A stretch of DNA of 64,000 nt from Aureobasidium sp. EXF-3400. Lineage: Eukaryota > Ascomycota > Dothideomycetes > Dothideales > Saccotheciaceae. Below the pieces are notes generated by a model that ran no database searches, had not been told where the DNA came from, and saw only the letters and a list, made by a program, of their open reading frames with translations. The stretch covers positions 1 through 64,000 of the forward strand of contig SWBL01000068.1 in assembly GCA_024195585.1 (NCBI GenBank), written 5' to 3'. A program made the position numbers and the translations under genes. Below are positions 9,366 through 18,148 of this stretch, in pieces; positions within the stretch are counted from its first letter, which is position 1, and every line of letters begins with the position of its first letter.

Positions 9366-10615
9366 ATGCAAATCAAGAAGAAACAGCTCCGAGCCCTTGT
9401 CAACCTGCTTCTCGAAAAGAAGCACCCGCTCGGTGTATCCTTACAGCGCCGTTATGCCGAAGAACTGTCATTTGATGGAGACCCAGAAGCGATCGTCGCG
9501 CTCAAGGAGGTCGCAGATAGTCAAAGGATCTTCGACAGCTGTCACAAGCTGAACCTCACCTCAGAACAGCAAGAGGCTACAGGGCTTGCTGACATGCAAC
9601 TCTACATACCAACTCCTCCAAGCACACAACTACCACCTTCGCGCCCACTCGGCCGTCGCATCAGTAGTCCCAGGCGCTCAGAAGCTGGTGAGCGTATCAT
9701 TGTACACCCAATGATTGCAAACTTGGATCCCCATCAACAGAGCACGAGTATTGCCTACAGATACCGCAAAGTTATCGAGACTGGTTACGCTGGCAGTCTG
9801 ACCCATGATCAATTCGCCTTTGTCGAGTACGATTTCATCCCTATCGAGGTTCAACCTGAGACTCTCATTGACCTCACATTTACGGAAAGCTTGAACCGGC
9901 GCCTTCAGGGATATCTCACCATCGAGCCGACTTGGTATGGCGATGAAACTACCATCAGAAGCCAAAAAAAGAAACGCGCCGCCGCCATAGATATTGCAAG
10001 CAACCGTGGTATCGAGGATTCGCACACCGTAAAGACCTTCTTTCAGTTTGCAAAGGGCAAGCTGTGGCCGGAGCAAACGGCAGGCTCGATCGGCATCGAA
10101 GATGACTTTGTCTACGACAAGCCTCGTTCTTTCCCCCCAGCACAGGAAATGGCAAAAGCTGGTGGCAAGCTCCTTGTTCAGTTCTGGTAAGTCTATGACA
10201 AGCAGCAGTCATGCGTGAAATACTTACACACGTCAGCACAAACACCCATTGGGCCATCGCTTTCATCGACTATGCAAACAAAAACCTGACGTACCTCGAT
10301 TGCATCCCTCGCAGCCCAGATGCTCTGACAAGAATTAGCAGAAGAATCTTGAGAGATTGCACGTCTGAAGTCGAGGCGTTCACTTGCACGCTTGCTGATT
10401 GTCCCGTGTTCAACGCGGATGGTGGCGCCGACAGAGTCTTGTCGCTACTCAACATGATCGCATACATGTTGAAGCTGGAGCCTTCGAAGCTGTACTCTGC
10501 AGATGCTCAGACCTACGGCAAACTCAGGATGTGGCTGGCTTTGTCGCTGCTTGAGGACCAAATTCCACGTTACACCTTCGACGAAAACGTGCGAAGGTAT
10601 GAACGTACTGGCTAG
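9366..10615 (+). CDS. Ulp1/C48-like protein, catalytic Cys not visible, 399 aa
   Basis: Two exons (9366-10186 and 10237-10615) with a 50-nt GTAAGT..CAG intron; splicing joins VQF to CTNTHWAIAFIDY and keeps frame. The second half resembles Ulp1-type cysteine proteases, which process SUMO-like modifiers: an HW pair (THWAIAFIDY), then a strand with Asp (LTYLDCIPRSP). Where the family has a Q-x-N-G-x-D-C-G-type catalytic Cys motif, this protein has PVFNADGGADRV with no Cys, so it may be a pseudoprotease, or the true Cys lies elsewhere. The N-terminal 240 residues begin with a basic helix (MQIKKKQLRALVNLL) and are unassigned. Three palindromic elements follow the stop. Confidence 0.65.
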
Positions 10616-10705
10616 AGGTGTTACTTCTCACTTCTGGGGCGATGCCCCGGCTTCAACAGCAACTATGGACACTCATTTAGCTATGCAATTCAAGTCCAGA
10701 ACGAT

Positions 10706-10863
10706 AAAACACTCTTGGAGTGTTTTGTGGCCGCTCGGGGTAGGGAGAAAAGGGTTTCAAAGGATGGATATGATTTCAGACGTGGATGCAAGGATGGTAA
10801 TGGAATAAACACACCGAGCGTGTTTTTTTCTTGGGCATGGTAAAAACACGCTGAGCGTGTTTT
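10706..10863 (+). repeat. Palindromic 3' elements, 3 copies
   Basis: Three palindromes follow the Ulp1-like gene: 10706-10726 (AAAACACTC / GAGTGTTTT arms), 10806-10828 and 10842-10863 (ACACNC / GNGTGT arms with GAGCGTGTTTT). The first is followed by a G-rich stretch, and the others by TTCTTGGG and TTCCTGGG, which look like decayed forms of the second hairpin seen in other blocks. Confidence 0.8.
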
Positions 10864-10976
10864 CCTGGGAAGGATAGATTCAGATGCGGCATAAGGACAA
10901 TGAAATCCAGCACAAAAAAGTTAGACGTGTTTCACATGAGGTGAGATTGATAGTGAGTGAAAGTGCCATCTCTTAA

Positions 10977-11091
10977 AAGATCTTCCGATCAAGTCATCTT
11001 CCGCTTCTGTCTTTCACCACAACCAAACACCTTGTAAGATCTTCCAATCTAGTAATCTTTTACTTCTTTCTTTCGCCACAACAAAACGCCA
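10977..11091 (+). repeat. Tandem ~59-bp repeat upstream of the large gene
   Basis: Two adjacent copies (10977-11031 and 11037-11091) share AAGATCTTCC(G/A)ATC, a pyrimidine-rich middle and CCACAAC(C/A)AAAC, and end about 60 bp before the ATG at 11151. Position and C/T-richness suggest a duplicated promoter or leader block. Confidence 0.6.
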
Positions 11092-11150
11092 ACCTCGATC
11101 GCATAACCACTTGTCTCCTTCTCTCTCGGCATTCAGCGTCACCACATACC

Positions 11151-14100
11151 ATGAGCTCTAGCTGGGAAGACGACGATGACACCGCCGCTGCCGTGGCTGG
11201 ATGTCTCCGGCAGTTTCGAGACTTGGTCGGTCTGAGCAGCGCACATGTGACTCCTGACCTCGAGCGCGAGATGGCAAGAAGGACCAGAGATCTGATGGCA
11301 AACTTGATCTCGCAGCACCATCCCACTACACCAACCGTCCCGCAAAACGGATTTGGTATACCTACCCCGGGCACAAGCGGCTCGCCCTGGAGCACTTCTG
11401 CGGAGGTGCGCGAAAGACTTCAAGCCGCCCAACGCGAGGGACGTCGCACGATACAAGCCAACAAGCTTAAGAGAATCCAAGAGGAGGAACAAGAAAAGCT
11501 CAGAAGAGCTGAAGAGGAGGAACAGGAAAGGCTCAGAAGAGCTGCAGAGGAGCAACAAGAGAAGGCCGACCGTTGGAGAACGGCTCAAGAGGAGAGACGC
11601 AAGCAGGCTGACCGCCTGAAAGCTCAGAATGAGGCTGCTGCAAGAGCCCGAGCAAATGCAGCTGCAGCTACAGCCAGAGCTCAGAATCGGGTGGCCGATA
11701 GAGTTATGTTGGAAGACTTCAGAACTCAGCAAAATCTCAACATCCAGAACTCCAAGCAGCTGGACCACATTTCCCTCAGGCTGCGTCACACAAGGGCCGG
11801 CCAGGCTACGAGGGAGTTCTTTGCCAGAGCCAAAGCTCAGGCTAAAGCTGAGCTCGACCAGATGAGAGCTCAACAAGATGAACTTGCTCTCGCATCTGCC
11901 CAGCAAGACTTGGATCGCCTTACACTCCAACATGACCCGGCCAATCAAGTCGACGCTGCTCGTCGTGCAGCCTTGCAAGAACAGGCTAGACAAATTGAGG
12001 AGGATCGTTTGAGACTCGAAAGAGAGCAGGCCGCTCAAGCTGAAGCCGACAGACTCGCTGCCGCACAACAAGCTGAAGCCGACAGACTCGCCGCCGCCAG
12101 GCAAGCTGAAGCCGACAGAGTCGCCGCCGCCAGACAGGCCGAACTACAAAGAGCCGCCGCTGCCAGGCAGGCTGACGCTGAAAGAATCGCTGCCGAACAA
12201 CAAGCTGAAACCGAGCGACAGAGGGTCAGGGCTGCTCGTCAAGCCCGAATGGACGACGAGACCGCCCTCTCTGGTTTGGGTCAGCTTACCATCATCATCG
12301 ACCAATGGCGAGCCGATTTCCTGCAGGTCGTGAACTCTCTCGGATATCATACCGAGCTGTATCGTGCTGTTGCACATTTATGGTTGGTGGACGAGCACTC
12401 ACTTGATATTGTGCGAAAGAAGTGTCAAGCACTGTGGGATGCTGTTCTGAGCGGAGATGAAGGTGACATCAACCCTGCCAAACGCCTGCGCCAGACGATG
12501 TATGCTGGCATCAGACAGCGGGATGATGATATCGAGGAAAGACTGAGAGGTTCCGCGACGGGCTCTTTGGATGTCGTGCAAATCATTGCCGATGCGTTTG
12601 ATATTCAGCTTGTTGTCTACAAGCGAAGAAACCGCAGGTGGACAATACACGTTCGCGGCTCAAATGGGCAACATCAACGCCGAATCCACCTGGTCAATTA
12701 CTCCGAGATCCGATTGTGGGCGGCGCTAGAGCCCAGATCACCCATTCCTCCATTCCGCAGCGTGGCCTCAGTAGCATCCGGTGGGGCTTTAGTACCTCGA
12801 GGTCTCCCACGCAACGAGGGCTCTGATGATGTAGTCGGAGTGACAGTCGACGACACTCCTCCTCCCGAGGACTTACCTGTCAACGCCGAGAACAAGCTAC
12901 GCGTGCTCTATTCAGCATCGGAGATCCTGGAGGCGATCCAGGCGAGTGACATTCCCTCAGTTAAGAGGGCAGGGTTTGAGCCTCCTTTGCCCCGCAAGAG
13001 GGTGGGAAAGCAGGGACAAACGGTTAAGTCCGCTCCAGACATGCTGGACTGGATGTCCAACATCATCAAGAACCACTATGCAAAGGAGCTTGATGAGGCG
13101 AAGGCAAAGCGCGATGGTAGCCTTGCAGTCCTCCAGCCCACAGAAGCTCAGGGATTATCAAGCTACGCCAACAAGCCCGCGCTCTTACTCGACGACGCAA
13201 GCAGTATAGACGTCACGGCTTTACTTGGCCACATCAAGCAGATTCGCCAAAATGAGCGGGCTACAAAGCTCCAAAGACTTGGGCTTGACTCGTGGGTTCT
13301 TGATATCATTCGAGCGATTCAAAGACGCAACAAGGCAGAAAACAAGCTTGGAGAAATCATGACCACCGAGTTAGTATTTGCAGCTCTTGGAATCAAATTC
13401 CCACAGGGCTACCCTCAGCTGGTTACTGCTTCGCTTCTTAACAACAACAACGTCGAGTTTTTGTTTGTTTCTGGCGAAGCTGGCGAGAAGATGAAGGCAA
13501 ATGCCGCCCAACAGTGGCGTAATCGGTTGGTTTCTTACTTCAGAAACATGAAACGCCTGCGAGAAGAAGACTGCATGTTCGTTGCGACCGCCGACATGAA
13601 AAACCTCCAGAAAGTGCTCAACGATATCACAAAACCCGACGTCGACCTGCTCCCATGGGCCAAGCTCTTCCGCCCGATAGCTCAGCTCGTCAGTCATCGA
13701 GCCTGGAGCATAGTTCATGGCGACTGGTCTGGCCGTAAAGTACTTGAGCTCGAGGGCCTGCCTACCACTTCGCTGCTTGAAATCCTGACGGAACTTGAAT
13801 TCGAAGTTAGGGATTGGCATGACCTACGGTCTCGTTGGGAAGAACTTGTAGATGCTGTGACCTACAACGAATCGCATCCCTCATATCCGATTGGTACTTT
13901 GGCAAGCCCCCTGATCGCTCTTCAAGAGGGCTTCTTAGGAGACGAGGGCAACAACTTCAGTTGGTCTCTCTGGCCAAGGTTGATGGAGGATGACCTTGAG
14001 ATCTGTGCCTCAGTACCAATTCCGAAGGGAGCATTTCTGGGGTATCTCCCTGGCCTGTGTTGCTACAGTCCTTCCAAGCCTGTGCCAGATGGCTGCATCA

Positions 14101-14336
14101 GAAGCAACGTACCAGGCCTGTACATCAACGACGGCCAACCTGGCCTGCTGACTTACGTTACACGCAATCGGCAGTTTGAAGATTGCAATGTCATTGTCGG
14201 CTGGGAACCCTTCAGCGATGAGAAATGCCCCTCCCTCACATCCTTCCACCTCGTCTTGTTCTCGTACCGCGAGATCCTACCTTTTGAACCCTTGATACTC
14301 TGGAACCATTTGGAGGTTTTTCAGACAATCACCTGA
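11151..14336 (+). CDS. Large coiled-coil protein, possible OTU-like and SET-like parts, 1061 aa
   Basis: A single-exon frame from an ATG in good context. Residues about 95-365 are highly charged coiled coil (EEEQEKLRRAEEEEQERLR) ending in five or more tandem copies of an (A/Q)EADR(L/V/I)AAA(R/Q)QA unit of about 11 residues. Residues about 385-515 loosely follow an OTU-type fold: a helix LYRAVAHL, a basic helical stretch, then (D)VVQIIADAFDIQLVVYKR and a late NYSEIRLWAAL, but the DGNC motif with the catalytic Cys is missing. Residues about 940-1045 resemble a SET domain: VPIPKGAFLGYLPG, then YREILPFEPLILWN, without the usual NH pair. Both assignments are by eye and weak. It could be a structural or chromatin-associated protein. 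Four 3' palindromic units follow. Confidence 0.7.
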   Translation: MSSSWEDDDDTAAAVAGCLRQFRDLVGLSSAHVTPDLEREMARRTRDLMANLISQHHPTTPTVPQNGFGIPTPGTSGSPWSTSAEVRERLQAAQREGRRTIQANKLKRIQEEEQEKLRRAEEEEQERLRRAAEEQQEKADRWRTAQEERRKQADRLKAQNEAAARARANAAAATARAQNRVADRVMLEDFRTQQNLNIQNSKQLDHISLRLRHTRAGQATREFFARAKAQAKAELDQMRAQQDELALASAQQDLDRLTLQHDPANQVDAARRAALQEQARQIEEDRLRLEREQAAQAEADRLAAAQQAEADRLAAARQAEADRVAAARQAELQRAAAARQADAERIAAEQQAETERQRVRAARQARMDDETALSGLGQLTIIIDQWRADFLQVVNSLGYHTELYRAVAHLWLVDEHSLDIVRKKCQALWDAVLSGDEGDINPAKRLRQTMYAGIRQRDDDIEERLRGSATGSLDVVQIIADAFDIQLVVYKRRNRRWTIHVRGSNGQHQRRIHLVNYSEIRLWAALEPRSPIPPFRSVASVASGGALVPRGLPRNEGSDDVVGVTVDDTPPPEDLPVNAENKLRVLYSASEILEAIQASDIPSVKRAGFEPPLPRKRVGKQGQTVKSAPDMLDWMSNIIKNHYAKELDEAKAKRDGSLAVLQPTEAQGLSSYANKPALLLDDASSIDVTALLGHIKQIRQNERATKLQRLGLDSWVLDIIRAIQRRNKAENKLGEIMTTELVFAALGIKFPQGYPQLVTASLLNNNNVEFLFVSGEAGEKMKANAAQQWRNRLVSYFRNMKRLREEDCMFVATADMKNLQKVLNDITKPDVDLLPWAKLFRPIAQLVSHRAWSIVHGDWSGRKVLELEGLPTTSLLEILTELEFEVRDWHDLRSRWEELVDAVTYNESHPSYPIGTLASPLIALQEGFLGDEGNNFSWSLWPRLMEDDLEICASVPIPKGAFLGYLPGLCCYSPSKPVPDGCIRSNVPGLYINDGQPGLLTYVTRNRQFEDCNVIVGWEPFSDEKCPSLTSFHLVLFSYREILPFEPLILWNHLEVFQTIT

Positions 14337-14363
14337 ACTCACTCCGACTTCCATGACTCCTCG

Positions 14364-14726
14364 ACTATGAAACACACCGAGAGTGTTTTTTTCCTCTGGG
14401 GTCTATCCCTGGCTCAGTCACGGTTCTTTTCTCTTGTCTTTTGCCCAATCCTCGACTATGAAACACACTGAGAGTGTTTTTCTCTTCTGGGGCCTGCCCC
14501 CGGCTGAGGGTGGGCTATTTCCTTTCTCTTCTTCTTGTCGGCTTTCAATTTTCTTCCTCCACCCACTGACTATGAAACACACTGAGTGTTTCTCTCTTCT
14601 GGGGCCTGTCCCCGGCTGAGGGTGGGTCTTTTCTTCTTCCTGTTGTTCCGTGGGCTTCTAGCGATTATCCTCCAGCCACTCACACCGAGAGCGTTTCTCC
14701 TCTGGGGCTTGTCCCCAGCTCAGCCG
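14364..14726 (+). repeat. Palindromic 3' element block, 4 tandem units
   Basis: Four units begin near 14364, 14455, 14569 and 14677, starting 28 nt after the stop at 14336. The first three start GACTATGAAACACAC(C/T)GAG. In each unit a palindrome is followed by (T)CTGGGG(C/T)(C/T)T(A/G)(T/C)CCC(C)(T/A/C)GGCT(C/G)AG, which folds as a GGGG/CCCC stem. Unit 3 has a deletion in the palindrome (ACACACTGAGTGTTT). Orientation is again sense with the gene. Confidence 0.85.
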
Positions 14727-14945
14727 CGGCTCCTCTTGTGTTTCTGACCTCGACGTCTTTCTATTGAGGGCAGTGTGGCGATTCAAGGTGGCGGTGTTGG
14801 TCGGGGTGGTAGATACATTCAATACAAGCCCATTTCCAAAAATGATACCTTCTCCGATGAGTGATTGGTGACTAGCACAGCACATAACTAATTGGTGAAT
14901 AGCTGCAGCTCTGGAAGTAGTAGAGACGAAATAGCAAGCGACAAA

Positions 14946-15020
14946 AGCTATGTAGCACCAGGTACGTGATTTGTCAACGCTATCGGGGGCCACAAGAACC
15001 CTACCGGCGCAACAATCTAC
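14946..15020 (+). repeat. Right copy of a 75-bp inverted repeat (OPT-like)
   Basis: This is the partner of 2620-2694 in the opposite orientation and of equal length. It reads on the plus strand as VNAIGGHKNPTGATIY and continues directly into the rest of the OPT coding sequence, so this copy sits in its native gene context while the left copy is detached. Confidence 0.75.
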
Positions 15021-15710
15021 AGTTCTATAGCTGGAGACGCATGGTATAGAGCGCAATACATGCTCCAGGACGCCAAGATCGGTTTCTACAACAAGGTTCC
15101 TCCTAAAGCAACTTTCTTCTCGCAGGTATTCGGGTGTACAATTGGTGTACCCATCAACTACGGCGTTGTGAAGTGGGTTCTGTCTTCAAAACGCGATATT
15201 TTGCTCGGCATTGAGAAAGACCCCACACACCAATGGACAGCACAACACCTCTCCTCTTCTCTGTCAACATCGGTCGAATACGTCCTCATCGGCCCTACAA
15301 AGATGTTCCAACAATCCTCCTTCAAACCCCTTCCTTATGGCTTCATCGTCGGTGCCTTCGCCCCTATCCTCATGTTCACCCTCCACAAGCTGTTTCCCAA
15401 CTCGAAGTTGAAGTTCCGCCTCTGGAATACCACAATCTTCTTCTCATGTGTGTCCAACTTCTACGGCAATGTTTCCACCGGCTACACCAGCGCCTTTATC
15501 GGAGGCTTCATAGTCATGTTCTGGGCATTCAGGTACAGAAACAAGTTGTGGACGAGATATAACTATCTCATGGGTGCAGCATTTGATGCTGGCTATAACT
15601 TGAACTTGTTGTTGGTGTTTTTGTTCTTTGGTTCCGGCAAGATTATCAGTATGCCTTATTGGTGGGGCAATAACGAGCAGAGTAGTGAGAGGTGTTTTGC
15701 TCTCGATTAA
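14946..15710 (+). pseudogene. 5'-truncated OPT-family transporter
   Basis: An open frame from about 14960 to TAA at 15708-15710 encodes about 245 residues typical of the C-terminal third of oligopeptide (OPT) transporters: GGHKNPTGATIY, then MLQDAKIGFYNKVPPKATFF, several membrane segments (GFIVGAFAPILMF, SAFIGGFIVMFWAF, NLLLVFLFF) and a final PYWWGNN...RC. Complete family members run to roughly 700-900 residues, so most of the protein is missing. A TGA lies in frame just upstream, and the preceding 250 bp offer no OPT exon. It probably no longer encodes a working transporter. An ATG at 15060 could start a 216-residue remnant. Confidence 0.7.
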
Positions 15711-16117
15711 TTGACGAAGGAAAAAGAAGCAAGGTGTATATATGATGATGATGAGATGTTCTTAGAGTGAAGTGGTTCTATGATGGGTGAATGGGACTTT
15801 TCATGAGCTGTATTAATAGCATGTATTCTATCTCAAGGCATAGAAACACACTTCACAGTCACGTTCTAATGATGTAGTGCTATAACAACGAGGTCACAAT
15901 TCAATGATCGAGTATCCCTATCTCTATGCATGAACTGAGAAGAGTGTTTAGAAGGTGAAGAGGCTAGTCAGTCACAAATGTGAGTTCTGTGCGTGAACAG
16001 CACACAAAAGAGTGTGTGGATTGTGATATCATATTCATGATGTATACATGCACCACCACATATACTAAAGCTAAATTTGCGGAATTATTCAGAGGTATCG
16101 TCTGCTTTTTGACCCAC
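15711..16117. other. Intergenic between convergent genes
   Basis: AT-rich 3' flanks of the OPT remnant and the oxygenase gene. I see no gene or repeat here. Confidence 0.5.
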
Positions 16118-17333
16118 TCAGTTGTGGATGGTCGCAGTCAAGCCAGGGAGGATTTCCAAATCCTTCGGCTTGTAGAAGTACCTGCCCTCCTTAATCTCGG
16201 GCGTTTCGGTCTTCCTCTGCTGTTGTGTCTGTCGAAGTCTGACCCATTCTTGCATAGTAAGATGTTGACCAATATTAGTGAATGCATTGGAAGTAAGACC
16301 CAAGCGATCAAGAACAGGGCTTTTGATTGGATCCAGGACGACATGGTTGTTGGGACGGGCGAAGTACAAAACACCCAGACGGTCGATGTGAGCTTGATCA
16401 CTCGGAGGTGCGCGAACACGGTGAATGCTGCTCTTCACGTATCCTGCAGTCAATGCAGTCAAGGCATCACAAGTATTGATTGTGATGGTTGCATCTTGAG
16501 GCTTGACCCACTTCCATTGGCCCTCGTTATTCAAGATCTGTAGTGCTGCAACCGGCTGGCGGAACAGGAGGGTCACAGATCCCAGATCAGTGTGACCTGG
16601 AACGTAGAGCTCTCCTATCTTGGCATTTTCTTCGGCGCTACGAGCGGCATAATGCATGTAACGTAGATGGTCTTCGCCAAAGTCATCATAGACGTGATCC
16701 TTGATGAAGAAATCCTCATCGACTTCCAGCAGAAGGGCAAAGAGCTTCAATAACTTGGTAACGACCTCGGAGTGGCACTTGCGACTGAACGTCTCGATCT
16801 CTTCGATGTGGGCTTGGAGTACTTCAGGGTGTTGACGTTGATGACGCCCATCGAACTTGGGGATGTTGTAGACTTGAACGTTGTCTGTGATTCCAGGGGC
16901 CAGCGAGCGAAGGCCAGCAGGTTTGTAACCATTGTATTCACCGGCTTCGAGGTCTTTGATATTGTGGTATCTGAGCTTTTCTTCCAAAGGAAGACTATAA
17001 AACTCGCGACCCAAGGCAAATTGGCGATCTACCTCTTCCTGACTGATGTTGAAGTTCTTGACGTAGAAGAATCCTGTGAAATGTCAGTATGTCAATGGAG
17101 AGATGGGCAGATGTGAAGAATACTTACCGACATGGCGAACAGCGTGTTCCAATTGCTTGACAAGCTCTTCCTTGCCGCCTGGCTTTTCAAACTGGCTCAG
17201 GTCAAGGGCGATGAGCTCAGCCCAGTCCACTATCCAAATGTTAGAAAATAGTTGATGCACTACAAAAGTCAATCTCACAGTCTTCCTTGGTTACGGGAAC
17301 CTGTTCGTAGGGACTCAATGTTTTTCCAGGCAT
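16118..17333 (-). CDS. 2-oxoglutarate/Fe(II)-dependent oxygenase, 370 aa
   Basis: Three exons (17333-17279, 17229-17128, 17073-16118) with 49- and 54-nt introns. The start MPGKTLSPYEQVPVTKED and the junctions before DWAEL and at RHVGFFYV keep frame and match the isopenicillin-N-synthase-like layout: an N-terminal DIOX_N region, then the jelly-roll core. Iron ligands are visible as HTD in VPGHTDLGSVTLL and a distal His in SSIHRVRAPP; the 2-oxoglutarate-binding Arg is probably in that IHRVR stretch. Enzymes of this superfamily hydroxylate, desaturate or cyclise small molecules in the cytosol. The substrate cannot be told from sequence. It is transcribed divergently from an MFS carrier at 18149, suggesting joint use in uptake or modification of one compound. 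Confidence 0.88.
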
Positions 17334-18148
17334 GATCGTTGCTAAAACGTTTCAAGATATGATTGCAAATGTCTTTCGGTATTCCATGAGATTGGGCTGA
17401 AAGTCGTCGTCTTTTATGGTTGCTTCCAGCGACCTCGGGCAACCCCTCAGTCCGCACACCACACCTCGAGTCATGTCTTCCTGACAGTTTGGCTCCACAC
17501 ATGTTGTGAGCTTATCAGATTGTTTCAAGAAACCTTGAGATTATATGGTGAAAGATTGAAAGCAACCAATGAAAGCAGGTGGTTTTGTGAAAGGATCGAG
17601 GGGTCCATCACGCAAAGCGGGGATGAAGTTGCGCAACTTCAGCTTGCATATCATCCCTCAACACAGCACTTTCTCACAACTCACTGATTGTCTCTGAAAC
17701 ATTGATTGGCCTGAATTTGTCTCTCGTAGGCAAGGTGTACCTTCCGGAGCTCTATCGTCTGTGAGACTGAGACTTTGGCTTTAGTCATGTAATTAAGCTT
17801 CATTGTACTGCATCTCGGCTTTTTGCGTGCAGTACGGTCAAGAGTGATCCTTCGAGTGCCATAAGAGCTCAGCTATGCCGCTCTTCCAGCTTGGTTCTCA
17901 AAGGATCGGATGCTACTCACTCAATAGAAACGATTGGTATGGTCTCCGATAGCGCGTCCTTCCACGAACATGCGTCATGAAGTCCTGGCATCTCACTATC
18001 GCAATACCTGCAAGGTATGGTGTGCCCTGCAATACGTGCTTGGTCCAGTTGGCTCTGCTATCCGTTCCTTGTCGACGGGTCAGCTATATATCGCTGGGAA
18101 CGATCAGCATTCATTCCGTTAGCTACTACTTGACTGTCACTTACCACC
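17334..18148. promoter_or_regulatory. Divergent upstream region, oxygenase / MFS carrier
   Basis: The 815 bp between two divergent start codons. An ATG-started frame on the minus strand (17275-17502) overlaps the first oxygenase exon but is out of frame with it and not needed. I see no conserved operator. Confidence 0.45.

Noticed and set aside
11139..12104. A 321-codon minus-strand frame rich in Leu and Ser opposite the coiled-coil gene.
   Set aside because: It is the antisense shadow of Glu/Ala/Arg-rich coiled-coil codons on the plus strand.
2850..14726. CRISPR array from the repeated palindromes.
   Set aside because: The copies are dispersed at gene ends on both strands, spacers are themselves repeated, and the organism is a fungus.
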